From contig JAEYUO010000020.1 in NCBI GenBank assembly GCA_023432465.1, positions 1 through 30,528 of the forward strand: DNA of 30,528 nt, given 5' to 3'. The notes beneath the pieces are model-generated. The model had not been told where the DNA came from. It did no database searches and was given only the letters and a program-made list of their open reading frames with translations. This DNA comes from Planctomycetota bacterium (lineage in GTDB: Bacteria; Planctomycetota; Phycisphaerae; Phycisphaerales; UBA1924). The number at the start of each line of letters is the position of its first letter. Positions within the stretch are counted from its first letter, which is position 1. Shown one piece after another: positions 10,086-18,983 of the stretch. Made by a program: the position numbers and the translations under genes.

Positions 10086-10091
10086 TACTCT
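10086..10091 (+). promoter_or_regulatory. -10-like hexamer TACTCT upstream of the PrsW-like gene
   Basis: TACTCT ends 9 nt before the ATG at 10101, and the intervening bases contain no Shine-Dalgarno sequence. Transcription from it would give a leader of zero to three nucleotides. The spacing is the longest of the group, so this is the weakest example. Confidence 0.42.
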
Positions 10092-10100
10092 GGCCGCTGC

Positions 10101-10811
10101 ATGATCCTGTACGCCACACTCCTCGTCTGTGCAGGTGCCATCGGGGCGCAGGTGTACCGCTACGACATGTACGACCGCGAACCTCCACAGGCGATCCTCC
10201 TGACGATGATCGGGGGCGCGATCGCTCTGTGGGCGGCGGGCCTCGCGCAGGTCGCGATCATCTCTTCGCTCGGCACAACCGCTGCCGCGAACTTCAATGT
10301 CTGGATGGCGTTCGCGGCGGGAACGACCGAGGAACTCGGCAAGGTTTCCGTGGTCGCACTCATCGCCATCCTGCATCCGCGCTGGTTCAACGATCCGCTC
10401 GACGGCGCGATCTATGGCGCGTTCGCGGGACTCGGCGCTGCGGTGTACGAGTCCTTCGTCCACATCGGCTGGCCATCGGCGGGCCCGATCCTCCCCGCAT
10501 CCGAGCCCGTTCGACTGCTGGGACACTTGCTCATGGGCGGGATCGGCGGCTTTGGTGTCGGCTTTGTCAAGGTCACCACGATCCCCCGACGCTGGCTCTG
10601 GCTGCTGGGCTGTCTTCTTGGCGCGATGCTGCTGCACGCCGCGTGGGATGTGGTGGCCTTTGAAGCCGCGGACCTTGGCCGCATGCTCCCCTGGCACACG
10701 ATCGCATCGATCCTGATCATGCTCACGGGGATGGTGGCGTTCCGCCTGCTGGTGCGGGCCGGGGCGGAGCATTCGAGGGTGCGACATGGGCAAATCAGGC
10801 CCCATGCCTGA
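10101..10811 (+). CDS. PrsW-type intramembrane glutamic protease
   Basis: A polytopic inner-membrane protein of 236 residues. The three signature motifs of the PrsW family (MEROPS M82-like, CPBP superfamily) are visible. EExxK appears as TEELGK (E77, E78, K81). The second glutamate, E117, ends the run DGAIYGAFAGLGAAVYE. The HxxxD motif is HAAWD (H179, D183), with an additional H142 in GHLLMGG. In Bacillus, PrsW starts the destruction of an anti-sigma factor; no sigma/anti-sigma pair lies nearby, so the substrate here is unknown. There is no Shine-Dalgarno sequence, and TACTCT precedes the start. The gene is convergent with the ABC exporter, 36 bp apart; the gap holds only a weak CCGCA-CTT-GCGG-type hairpin. 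Confidence 0.88.
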   Translation: MILYATLLVCAGAIGAQVYRYDMYDREPPQAILLTMIGGAIALWAAGLAQVAIISSLGTTAAANFNVWMAFAAGTTEELGKVSVVALIAILHPRWFNDPLDGAIYGAFAGLGAAVYESFVHIGWPSAGPILPASEPVRLLGHLLMGGIGGFGVGFVKVTTIPRRWLWLLGCLLGAMLLHAAWDVVAFEAADLGRMLPWHTIASILIMLTGMVAFRLLVRAGAEHSRVRHGQIRPHA

Positions 10812-10847
10812 TCTCCGGACAACTGCGCTTCCGCACTTGCGGTCGAT

Positions 10848-13016
10848 TCAACCCGGCTCGACCAGCTTCCGCGCGGTCTCGGCGGATACCGCCGTGCCGC
10901 CGGGATGGAGTTGTCGCCGCAGCATCTCCCAGTATCGCCCTTCACGTTGGGCGAGCTCATCGTGCGTGCCGGTCTCGATGATGCGGCCCTTCTCCAGCAC
11001 GACGATCTGATCGGCGTGGCGGATGGTGCTGAGGCGGTGGGCGATGACAAAGCAGGTCCGGCCACGCATGAGTTCACGCAGTGATTCCTGGATCAGCGCT
11101 TCGCTCTCAGAATCGAGATTGCTGGTCGCCTCATCGAGAATCAGGATCCGCGGGTCGGCGAGCAGGGCGCGGGCTATGGCGAGTCGCTGGCGCTGCCCGC
11201 CCGAGAGGCGCACTCCGCGCTCGCCGATGAGGGTGTCGTATCCCTGCTCGAGCTTCTGGATGAAGTCGTGCGCGTGCGCAGCGCGGGCGGCCTCGCGGAC
11301 ATCCGCATCGGACACGCCGCGGCGGGCATAGGCGATGTTCTCGCGGATGGTGCCATCGAACAGGAACACATCCTGCTCGACGATGCCGAGCAGCGCGCGG
11401 TAGGAGGCGACATCGATCTCGCGGAGGTCGGTTCCGTCGAGAAAGACGGCGCCCTCGACGGGGTCATAGAAACGTGCAACGAGGTTGCAGAGCGTGGTCT
11501 TGCCCGCGCCGCTGGGGCCGACAAGAGCGACGGTCTTGCCGGGCTCGACATCGAGATTGATGCCGGCGAGTACCCAGTCCGCGGCCGCGGGATACTTGAA
11601 CGACACATCGCGGAAGGTGACTCGCCCGGACACCCGGTGCGGATCGAGCACGCGACCCGTGGTCGCCTGCGGCTCGTTGTCGCCTCGCCATCCTTCGGAG
11701 CGGGCGATGAGCGTGCCGCGCCTTTGCTCCGGCGGGACAGGCTGCTGAAACTCGGGGGTCTCCTCGAGCAGGTCGAGGACGCGGTCGAGCCCGGCGAGCT
11801 GGCTCTGGATGCTGGTTGCGCTGGCGGAGAGTGCCTCCAGCGGGCCAAGGAGCATGATGAGATAGGCCGAGAACATCATCACATCGCCGATGGTGAGGTT
11901 GCCCTCGATCACCTGCCAGCCGCCATAGAGCAGGACCGCGACCGAACCGAGGGGGATGAGGATCATCCAGACCACCTCCATCGCTCGTGACCAGACCCAC
12001 GCGAGCATCTCCTGTCGGGAGAGGAGGTGGTTGCCGATGGTGAAGCGCGCGGCCTCGCCGCGCTCACGCGAGAAGCCGCGGACGACGCGCATGCCGGCAA
12101 ACGCCTCGGTAGCGTGGGCATCGATTGCCTGGCGCGTGGCTCGGGCCTCGCGGTGGACGGGGCGGATGCGACTGATCCAGGTCTTCTGGCTCCACCAGGC
12201 GGCGGGGATGAGCACGAGCGCGCCGAGGAGGAGCCGCCAATCGACCGCGGCGAGGATGATGAGCGTGCTGACGAGTTGGACGATGGCGCGCCAAGGGTTG
12301 TAGAGCAGGCTGAAGAGCAGTTCGCCGGCCTGGGTGGCATCCTCTCGGAGCATGCTCGCCGCGCCGCCGGACTTGAGCGCGTACACACGCGTGAGGGGGA
12401 GCCGGAAGGCATGGGAAAAGACACGACGTCGCACGAGCACGCGCATGCGCTGCGCGAGGAGCGTCATGCGATAGCGGCCCCAGATGCCGACGCCGACGGA
12501 GACGATGTTGAGCGCGGTAATGACGCCAGCCACCCACCAGAGCAGCTCGATGCGGTCGCGCGTAGGGGTCCAGTCCGGCAGGCCTGCGGGGCCGGGGTGA
12601 TCGGTAAGGATGTAGTCGATGACGACCTTGGTGCCCGCGGGCATGATGAGCCCGGTGAGCACCGAGAGCGTGACGGTGCCGATGCAGGCGAAGACGACGA
12701 GCCTGCGGCCGCGGAGCATCGCCCAGAACTCGCGGAAGAGTGTCCAGAAGTTGCGGGAGCGCTGGGTGCGCTCGGGCGCGTTGGGGTCGCCCGCGGCACC
12801 CTCTGAGTGGACTGGAGGCTTTTTGGCGGCGTGCTTGTCGGCCTTGGCTTTGTTCGTCTGCTCCGCGCGCTTGCGGAGGTAGGCGGTGAAGCGGGCGCGG
12901 CTGGACTTGGTCGCGCGGACGGGCTTTGCCTGCCCGCTGCGGTCCGTGTGTGAGGGATTGCTGCCGTTGCGTGCCGCCCCGTCCCCCGGAACCGATCGGT
13001 TGTTCTGACTGGCCAT
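10848..13016 (-). CDS. ABC exporter, fused permease and ATPase (MsbA/LmrA-like half-transporter)
   Basis: An inner-membrane exporter of 722 residues that would work as a homodimer. Residues 1-105 form a charged, Lys/Arg/Ala-rich cytosolic extension without homology that I recognise. Six membrane segments follow (about 106-400). The nucleotide-binding domain has Walker A GPSGAGKTT (500-508), Q-loop Q548, signature LSGGQ (604-608), Walker B ILILDE (624-629) and switch H660. The catalytic apparatus is complete. The cargo is not evident; lipid, lipopolysaccharide precursor or drug are all possible. The start at 13016 is chosen because TACGAT lies 7 nt upstream; two in-frame starts further upstream would place coding sequence over that element. 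It is divergent from the DUF3293 gene (59 bp) and convergent with the PrsW-like gene. Confidence 0.93.
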   Translation of the reverse strand: MASQNNRSVPGDGAARNGSNPSHTDRSGQAKPVRATKSSRARFTAYLRKRAEQTNKAKADKHAAKKPPVHSEGAAGDPNAPERTQRSRNFWTLFREFWAMLRGRRLVVFACIGTVTLSVLTGLIMPAGTKVVIDYILTDHPGPAGLPDWTPTRDRIELLWWVAGVITALNIVSVGVGIWGRYRMTLLAQRMRVLVRRRVFSHAFRLPLTRVYALKSGGAASMLREDATQAGELLFSLLYNPWRAIVQLVSTLIILAAVDWRLLLGALVLIPAAWWSQKTWISRIRPVHREARATRQAIDAHATEAFAGMRVVRGFSRERGEAARFTIGNHLLSRQEMLAWVWSRAMEVVWMILIPLGSVAVLLYGGWQVIEGNLTIGDVMMFSAYLIMLLGPLEALSASATSIQSQLAGLDRVLDLLEETPEFQQPVPPEQRRGTLIARSEGWRGDNEPQATTGRVLDPHRVSGRVTFRDVSFKYPAAADWVLAGINLDVEPGKTVALVGPSGAGKTTLCNLVARFYDPVEGAVFLDGTDLREIDVASYRALLGIVEQDVFLFDGTIRENIAYARRGVSDADVREAARAAHAHDFIQKLEQGYDTLIGERGVRLSGGQRQRLAIARALLADPRILILDEATSNLDSESEALIQESLRELMRGRTCFVIAHRLSTIRHADQIVVLEKGRIIETGTHDELAQREGRYWEMLRRQLHPGGTAVSAETARKLVEPG

Positions 13017-13023
13017 CGGCACC

Positions 13024-13029
13024 ATCGTA
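13024..13029 (-). promoter_or_regulatory. -10-like hexamer TACGAT at the ABC exporter start
   Basis: TACGAT on the minus strand is followed by 7 nt and the ATG at 13016. There is no Shine-Dalgarno sequence at that ATG. The arrangement matches the leaderless pattern seen at other genes here and fixes the start. Confidence 0.55.
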
Positions 13030-13075
13030 CGCACGCCCCGCTCCCTTCCTCCTCCCCCACCAGCAACAATGCACG

Positions 13076-13549
13076 ATGCGGCGAGCACGCGGAGAGTGGG
13101 AGCTGGCGGACGCCTACGCGGCCGCGCGATACTGGCTGCCGGCCGCGGGCGGAGCGGCTGCGCTGACGTTTGATTCACACGCCGGTGAAGAAGACGCATC
13201 TGCGAAGCTGGCGGAGATGCTGCCGCGGGGCACGTGGGCGATTATCGGCGCCGCGAACCCGTGGTCGGTGCAGCTTTCCGCAGGGGAGAACGAGATTTGC
13301 GCGAACGCGCTAGAGCGCGAGCTCGTGAAGCACGGTGTGGAGTTTGAGCCCATGCACAACGACGCGGCCAAAGGCGGCTGGCAGGAGGCATCCTGCCTGA
13401 TTCGGGACGTTTCCCGTAAGCGCGTGCTGGAGCTCTGCTGGCAGTTCGGGCAGGCCGCGGCGGTATTCGGCATCGGCACGCGGTGCGGCCTGCTCTGGAC
13501 GCGGAGTGAACGATGGGTGGTGATGCGGGCACGCATGACCGAGCGCTGA
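13076..13549 (+). CDS. DUF3293 domain-containing protein
   Basis: A small soluble protein of 157 residues. The DUF3293 core is visible: WAIIGAANPWSVQLSAGENE, then a helical segment with ANALERELVKHG, GGWQEASCLIRDVSRKR and FGQAAAVFGIG leading to CGLLWT. The family is widespread in proteobacteria and other phyla and has no established biochemical role that I can name. The start is the first ATG of the conserved frame (13076). It has neither a good Shine-Dalgarno sequence nor a clear TANNNT element; AACAAT 5 nt upstream is only a weak approximation. It is divergent from the ABC exporter, and the symporter gene follows 33 bp downstream. Confidence 0.85.
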   Translation: MRRARGEWELADAYAAARYWLPAAGGAAALTFDSHAGEEDASAKLAEMLPRGTWAIIGAANPWSVQLSAGENEICANALERELVKHGVEFEPMHNDAAKGGWQEASCLIRDVSRKRVLELCWQFGQAAAVFGIGTRCGLLWTRSERWVVMRARMTER

Positions 13550-13570
13550 GACATGACTGCGAGATTCCGG

Positions 13571-13576
13571 TACACT
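13571..13576 (+). promoter_or_regulatory. -10-like hexamer TACACT at the symporter start
   Basis: TACACT ends 6 nt before the ATG at 13583, with no Shine-Dalgarno sequence between. It lies in the short gap after the DUF3293 gene, so the symporter probably has its own leaderless transcript even though it follows closely on the same strand. Confidence 0.62.
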
Positions 13577-13582
13577 CGGCGG

Positions 13583-14932
13583 ATGAAGATCCCGTTCCAC
13601 ATCAAGATCCTGCTCGCGATGGCGCTGGCCATCATTTTCGGCTTGGCATTGAACTGGTCGAGCGAGTGGTTTGCGAGGGTCGGTGAGAGTGTCCCCGCAC
13701 TCGGGGCAGTGTTCGCATTTATCGCGGGCATGGTCAACGCGGCGGGGCGGGTGTTTGTCGGAGCCCTCCGATTCATCGCGGTCCCGATCATTCTCTGCTC
13801 GCTTGTGGTGGGCGCGGCATCGATGTCGGACTTCGGCAAGCTGCGTCGGCTGGCGCTGCGAACGATCGCGGTCTTCCTGCTGACCACCATGGTGGCGACG
13901 GTCATCGGGCTCACGATCGCGAACGTGGTGAAGCCGGGACGGTTTGTCTCTGCCGAAGCGAGGGATGCCCTGCTGGCACAGTCGGCCGGAGACGCCGCGG
14001 CACGCATAAGCGCCGCGAGCGACACGAAGGTGCAGTCGGCGGGCTCGATCAAAGGGATCGTGGACACGCTGGTCGGGGCAGTTCCACTGAATCCGTTTGA
14101 AGCTCTGGCGAAGGGGGACATGCTGCAGATCGTGGTCGCCGCGCTGGCGCTGGGCATCGCGCTGGCGTGGCTGCCGCGTGAGAAGTCCGAGCCGGTCATC
14201 CGATTCTTCGACGGCTTGAGCGCGGCATTTCAGGCGATTGTGACCTTTATCATGCGGTACGCCCACTGGGCGGTGTTCGCGCTGCTCGCGCCGATTGTCG
14301 CGGCCGTGGGTGGTGACGCGATCAAGTCGCTGGCGGTGTACTCGCTGTGTGTGATCGGCGGGCTGGGGATGATCCTGTTCATCGAGTATCCGATCCTGAT
14401 CCGAACGCTCTCTCGCTACAAGCTGGGCGAGCTGTTCCGTGCGATCGCGCCGGCGCAGGCTCTCGCGTTCAGCGCGTCAAGCTCCGCCGCGACGCTCCCC
14501 GTGACACTCAAGTGCGTACAGAACCTCGGCGTGCCGAAGGATTCCGCTTCGCTTGTCTGCTCGCTTGGGACAACGATCAACATGGACGGCACCGCGCTCA
14601 TGCAGTCGATCGCGGCGGTGTTCATCGCACAGGTCTTCGGCGAGGACCTGACGGTTGGGGAACAGATCGCAATCGTGCTGACGGCGACGCTCGCTTCGAT
14701 CGGCGCGCCGGGCATTCCCAGCGGCGGGATCGTGCTGCTGGTGGCCGTGCTGCAATCGGCGAACATCCCGATCGAGGGGATCGGCCTCGTGCTCGCGGTT
14801 GACCGGTTGCTGGATATGGCGAGGACGGTCGTGAATGTGTCCGGAGACGCGATGACGGCGGCGATTGTGGGCGGGAGAGAAGCCGAACCGCCGCCCGGCG
14901 CATCGCCCCCGCCGCCACCTGCTGCTGCCTGA
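13583..14932 (+). CDS. Dicarboxylate/amino acid:cation symporter (DAACS, GltP/DctA family)
   Basis: A sodium- or proton-coupled uptake transporter of the inner membrane, 449 residues, trimeric in the family. The elevator-domain motifs are complete. The first hairpin has the serine-rich tip ASSSAATLP (298-306). NMDGT is at 333-337 and the second hairpin has GIPSGG (377-382). The substrate helix reads DRLLDMARTVVNVSGD (407-422). By alignment with the Pyrococcus transporter GltPh, D411, R414, T415 and N418 match its D394, R397, T398 and N401. The arginine points to an acidic amino acid or C4-dicarboxylate as substrate. An Ala/Ser-rich loop of about 30 residues (122-155) and a Pro/Ala-rich tail are additions. 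The start is 13583, set by TACACT 6 nt upstream. Convergent with the ferritin-like gene, 8 bp apart. Confidence 0.95.
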   Translation: MKIPFHIKILLAMALAIIFGLALNWSSEWFARVGESVPALGAVFAFIAGMVNAAGRVFVGALRFIAVPIILCSLVVGAASMSDFGKLRRLALRTIAVFLLTTMVATVIGLTIANVVKPGRFVSAEARDALLAQSAGDAAARISAASDTKVQSAGSIKGIVDTLVGAVPLNPFEALAKGDMLQIVVAALALGIALAWLPREKSEPVIRFFDGLSAAFQAIVTFIMRYAHWAVFALLAPIVAAVGGDAIKSLAVYSLCVIGGLGMILFIEYPILIRTLSRYKLGELFRAIAPAQALAFSASSSAATLPVTLKCVQNLGVPKDSASLVCSLGTTINMDGTALMQSIAAVFIAQVFGEDLTVGEQIAIVLTATLASIGAPGIPSGGIVLLVAVLQSANIPIEGIGLVLAVDRLLDMARTVVNVSGDAMTAAIVGGREAEPPPGASPPPPPAAA

Positions 14933-14940
14933 TCTTTGTT

Positions 14941-15378
14941 CTACAACTTCCAGTCCCGCAGGATCCGCTGCGTCTCATCACGGTGCTCGGTCTCATCGCG
15001 CACCATGTCCTCAAGCTGAACCTGCAGGCCCTTCTCCCCCAGAGCCTCTGCTTCCGCCGCACGCTTCGTGTAGCGCTTCACCGCATCGGTCTCGGCTTCG
15101 AGGATCGCCTCGAGCATCTGCTTGTTGTTCCTGGCCTTGGCAACGGGCTTGGGAGTCGTCGTGGGCTCGCCGCCCATCGCGACGATCTTCGTCGCGAGGA
15201 ACTGCGCGTGCGCGGTCTCTTCGGGCACTTCGGCGAGCATCCACTTGCTCAGCTCGGGGCGGTACGGTCCGCTGACCTTCGCGGCATACGTCAGATACTG
15301 AATAACCGCGCTGAGCTCGTAGGCGAGGTCCTCGTTGAGTGCATCGAGCAGAGACGATCGGGGCTTGGCTTTGGACAT
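14941..15378 (-). CDS. Ferritin-like diiron protein
   Basis: A four-helix-bundle protein of 145 residues with a complete set of diiron ligands spaced as in bacterioferritin/rubrerythrin-type domains: E21, E54 with H57 (EETAH), E96, and E129 with H132 (DETEH). The likely role is iron oxidation/storage or peroxide handling in the cytosol. It is shorter than true bacterioferritin (about 158), and no rubredoxin domain is attached. I see no obvious haem-ligating methionine at the expected place, so 'ferritin-like' is safer than bacterioferritin. The start at 15378 has a strong Shine-Dalgarno sequence, AAGGAG (15387-15392), 8 nt upstream. The glycosidase gene ends 58 bp upstream on the same strand, so read-through is possible, but the strong ribosome-binding site suggests separate, high expression. 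Confidence 0.9.
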   Translation of the reverse strand: MSKAKPRSSLLDALNEDLAYELSAVIQYLTYAAKVSGPYRPELSKWMLAEVPEETAHAQFLATKIVAMGGEPTTTPKPVAKARNNKQMLEAILEAETDAVKRYTKRAAEAEALGEKGLQVQLEDMVRDETEHRDETQRILRDWKL

Positions 15379-15436
15379 GGTTCGGACTCCTTCTCAAGCG
15401 TGATGGTTATCACTTCCAACGCGGCACGCGGGATCA

Positions 15437-18400
15437 TCAACGGGTCGCGAGGAGGGAATGGTGCTGCCGCGTCATCACCTGAATCTCGTGCTGGCCGTCA
15501 ACGGTCGCGGCAAAGCCCCAGCCCCCGCCCCCATCGTTGGTCTTGATGAGCAGGGTGCTGGCGCCCTCGGGCAGATCGATCGAGACCTCCGAGGTCAACG
15601 CCTCGGGGGCGTTCTGGTCATTGAGCGAGAAGACCTTCACGCCGTTGAGCCACGCCTCGATGCGGTCGCCGGAATCGAGGTGCAGCGTGGCCCGCTGCGG
15701 GCGAGCAGAGTTGAGGATCGCGGCGGCGTAGGCGACGCCCTTCTGGCCGGGGAACGACCGGCGGAGGTCAACGGGCCACCGTTCGCCGCTTTGCGCGATC
15801 GGCCATGACTCAAGATCCGCGGGCTGCAACGAGGTCTTCTCGGGGTCAAACACGTGCTCATCGATGGCCTTGCGCCAATCCCACGGAAAGGGGCCGCGGA
15901 CGACGAAGGGGGCAAGTGGCGTCATCCGCGTCTCGGCCAGCGCCTCGTGGACGATTGCTTCACCGCCGATGCGGAATGTGAACCTCGCGATGCGCGAGCA
16001 GCGGAGACCGATCGGAGGATCGACGATGGGCGCTGAGGGGAGCGGAATGCTGGCGGCGAGCCCGGGCCCGAGGCGCAGCTCGTGGTCGCCCAACACCCGC
16101 TGCGAAACCGGGGCATCGGCGGGGCCGAGACGCTCGATGAGCTGTGCGTGCAGCGTTCCCCCCTCGATCGATCCGTAGGGATCGCAGATGCGGATGGAAT
16201 CGGGGCGGGCGTGCTCCGACACACCGATGCCGCCGGCGGCGGTCGTCTCGGGCCATGCGCCGATGCCGCTTTTCGCGGCGAGATGCCCCGCGCCGGAGTC
16301 GGGTAGCGCGTTCGCGCTGCCGGGCGCAAGGGCCGCAGCGCGCAAGTCGCGACACTTCGCCGCATGCTGCGCGTGCTCGCGGGCGGATCGCGGCTCGATC
16401 CGCGCCTCGATGGTCATCTCGTTCGCGGCATGCATGGTTCCGGCATCGATGCGCCAGATGCCTGAGTGTTCATCGAACGCAGAAGCCCTGTCAGCGCCGT
16501 TCGCGGTGACGCCGTGGATCGAGTTCACACCTGCGAGTTCGACCGTGATCGCACGCTGGCTGATCGCACCGGGGAACGTTCCCGCTCCTGCGCCAACGGT
16601 CAGCGTAAGCCTTCCATTGTCCCCCCATTTCGCGCGAACCGGGGTTCGGCGACACTCGCCCCTTCGATAGCCCAGGGTATCGCCATCATCCTCGTACAGC
16701 TCTCGCGCGTGCTCGGTGCCGGGCTCGCCTGGGTAGAGCCGAATGACCACGCGATCGATCGGCTCGGTCGCAGGTCTGTGGGAGAACGAGCGCGTGAGGA
16801 TCGGCACGCCCGCTTGGGCGAAGAGGGGCGTCTCATCAATGGTCGCAGCGACACATGCCTCGGCTCCCGGCTCGTATCGCTCGTGCGAGAACCAGTTGAA
16901 CCATGCGGAGCCGGGCGGGAACCAGACGGCTGTCGCCGCGATGCACCGGTCGCCGACACCCGGGGAGGTGATGGGCGCAACGAGGAGGTCCTCGCCGATC
17001 GTGTACTGGCCGTGCACGCGATAGGCGCGATCCAGTTCCGGGTACCCAAGGTACATCGGCCGCAGGAGCGGAAGCGACTGGGCTTCACACTCGTGGGCCG
17101 CGGCGTCAATCACGGGCATGAGTGTCGATCGCAGCGCGAATGCCCGCTTCATCGCCGAGGCAAACGGCTCGGCATACGTCCACGGCCGCCGATCAAGCGC
17201 GGCGGTCCGGGCCGAGTGCAGCCGCATCGCCGCGGAGAGCGCGCCAAACCAACACCATCGCGCGGTGCACTCCTCGATCCGCGGCCCGAAATGCCCCCCG
17301 ATATCGTGCGACCAGTAGAAGCAGCCGGCATTCCCCGCAGCGACCGTGAACGGAACCTGAAACGCCAGCATCTCCCAGCCCGTGTGGGCATCGCCGGAAA
17401 AATGGACCGGGTGCCGGTGATCCCCCGCGTGCACCCCTGCCCATCGCGAGAGCGAGATTCCCCGCCGTCCGGCGCGAGCCGAGTGCGCAAAGAAAAGCCT
17501 GTTGAGCCAGGCGAGATTACCGAGCCCGGGCACCGACGGGACAAAGCGGTCCTGCTGCCAGTCCAGCCACCAGAAATCGACCCCATGCTCGGACTCTTGT
17601 CCACCGCCCGATCGCCCGGCCTGCCCAATCGCAGCCTTGCCGACCGGAGGCGTCGGGGTCGTCATCGCGCTTCGCTGGGCATCGGTGGCGGCAAGCGTCC
17701 AGTGCTCCGGCGACCTGACAACGCTCTGGTCAGCACGCTCACCATGTTCGAGCGGCGCAAGCACTTCGTTGAACAGCGCGGCCATATACCCCCGGTTGCC
17801 GGCATCAAACGCGAGCCGTTCACCGGTATGCGCATCCGCGCCCTGTTCGCGCATGAACGCGTGATACCGATCCTCCTGCGGCCCGACACCATCTGCCGGG
17901 TGAAGGTTGAGCGCGATCTGGAGCCCCTGTCCGTGCATCCAGCTCAGCAACTCTTCCGCATCCGGGAGGAGTCCCCGATTCCACGACCACCCGGTCCATT
18001 GATCGCGCGCGGAGGCGGAATGCCAGTCCATATCCAGCACCATGATGTCGAGCGGGATGCCGTGCTGGTGATAGTCTGCGACGATCCCTCGAAACTCGGC
18101 GGAGGTGTGGGGCCAGTAGCGCGAGTACCACGAACCAAGGGCGGCGCGTCGCGGCACAGGCACCGGGCCGGCAAGCCGCGTGAATGCCCGCAGGGCCGCG
18201 GCATAGTCCAGTCCGTACGCAAACAGATACCAGTCGGTGCTCGCCTCGGGCACATCGCGCCAGGCCCGTGCGGCGACCCAGCCATCGACTAGCAGATGCC
18301 CGGCGGAGTCGTCCAGCACCTGCCAACCATCGCGAGACAGCAGACCCTCCCCAATCGGAATCGGGCCACGCACGCCGTCGAGCGTCTCCACCGTTCCGCC

Positions 18401-18709
18401 AAGGTTGTGTTCATTCCGGTCGCCCGGACGCCAGAACGCCAGCCGCCTCCCGCCCTCGCTCGGCATCGAGATCTGCGCTGACAGATTGGCCGCGCTCAGG
18501 GGCTGGCCGTCGGGCAGAAACCGCAGGAGCACACGCGAAGTCCGAACCTCCACCAGCGGCGAGCCCGCATCCGCCTCGGCGATTACCACGCGGCGCGGCA
18601 GGGGCCTGTTGGGCACCAGCAGCGACGGTTCATCCACAAACCGCTCGATGGGCGACCACTCGATCCGGATGCACTCATCGCACACAACTGTGAAACGGGC
18701 CATCGGCAT
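15437..18709 (-). CDS. Glycoside hydrolase family 31 (alpha-glucosidase/alpha-xylosidase type)
   Basis: A retaining glycosidase that cleaves alpha-linked sugars, 1090 residues, without a signal peptide. The N-terminal beta-sandwich (about 1-180) precedes the catalytic barrel, which opens with ALGSWYSRYWPHTSAEF and LDIMVLDMDWH. The nucleophile is D383 in DFWWLDWQQ and the acid/base is D440 in HFSGDAHTGWE. YWSHDIGGHFG (465-475) is the conserved GH31 sugar-binding block. Residues about 320-376 form a low-complexity insertion between barrel strands. Distal beta-sandwich domains follow, and the C-terminus has a jelly-roll-like module (about 990-1090) with IEAWLNGVKVFSLND and NDGGGGWGFAA. The family is certain; exact substrate is not. 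The ATG at 18709 is preferred over 18703 because TAACGT lies 6 nt upstream. Confidence 0.93.
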   Translation of the reverse strand: MPMARFTVVCDECIRIEWSPIERFVDEPSLLVPNRPLPRRVVIAEADAGSPLVEVRTSRVLLRFLPDGQPLSAANLSAQISMPSEGGRRLAFWRPGDRNEHNLGGTVETLDGVRGPIPIGEGLLSRDGWQVLDDSAGHLLVDGWVAARAWRDVPEASTDWYLFAYGLDYAAALRAFTRLAGPVPVPRRAALGSWYSRYWPHTSAEFRGIVADYHQHGIPLDIMVLDMDWHSASARDQWTGWSWNRGLLPDAEELLSWMHGQGLQIALNLHPADGVGPQEDRYHAFMREQGADAHTGERLAFDAGNRGYMAALFNEVLAPLEHGERADQSVVRSPEHWTLAATDAQRSAMTTPTPPVGKAAIGQAGRSGGGQESEHGVDFWWLDWQQDRFVPSVPGLGNLAWLNRLFFAHSARAGRRGISLSRWAGVHAGDHRHPVHFSGDAHTGWEMLAFQVPFTVAAGNAGCFYWSHDIGGHFGPRIEECTARWCWFGALSAAMRLHSARTAALDRRPWTYAEPFASAMKRAFALRSTLMPVIDAAAHECEAQSLPLLRPMYLGYPELDRAYRVHGQYTIGEDLLVAPITSPGVGDRCIAATAVWFPPGSAWFNWFSHERYEPGAEACVAATIDETPLFAQAGVPILTRSFSHRPATEPIDRVVIRLYPGEPGTEHARELYEDDGDTLGYRRGECRRTPVRAKWGDNGRLTLTVGAGAGTFPGAISQRAITVELAGVNSIHGVTANGADRASAFDEHSGIWRIDAGTMHAANEMTIEARIEPRSAREHAQHAAKCRDLRAAALAPGSANALPDSGAGHLAAKSGIGAWPETTAAGGIGVSEHARPDSIRICDPYGSIEGGTLHAQLIERLGPADAPVSQRVLGDHELRLGPGLAASIPLPSAPIVDPPIGLRCSRIARFTFRIGGEAIVHEALAETRMTPLAPFVVRGPFPWDWRKAIDEHVFDPEKTSLQPADLESWPIAQSGERWPVDLRRSFPGQKGVAYAAAILNSARPQRATLHLDSGDRIEAWLNGVKVFSLNDQNAPEALTSEVSIDLPEGASTLLIKTNDGGGGWGFAATVDGQHEIQVMTRQHHSLLATR

Positions 18710-18715
18710 TCCCGG

Positions 18716-18721
18716 ACGTTA
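18716..18721 (-). promoter_or_regulatory. -10-like hexamer TAACGT at the GH31 start
   Basis: TAACGT on the minus strand is followed by 6 nt and the ATG at 18709. There is no Shine-Dalgarno sequence, consistent with a leaderless transcript. Confidence 0.55.
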
Positions 18722-18983
18722 CGCGCCCGGGCCCGTACGCGTTGCCGCGCGTGGTACCGGGCACCGGGTCCAGTTTGCCCAATGTCTCATGCAGACCGGG
18801 AATCCCCCCTGAAGACGGAGGAGTACCGTCCTTCGCCATCCGAAGCCGTACCTATCCTTGCGGCAGCGGCTCGGCGCGGCACATTTGAGCAACCCGCCGC
18901 CGCCGGGTCCGTTTCCGGACTCTCTCTCCCCGCGATGAAGCCCGACCGATTCGCCCGTCTGTCTCGAAGGAGCGTTCCCCCGC

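Noticed and set aside
16466..18292. Plus-strand open frame of about 600 codons
   Set aside because: Antisense to the GH31 gene; composition Arg/Pro/Gly-rich, with no domain.
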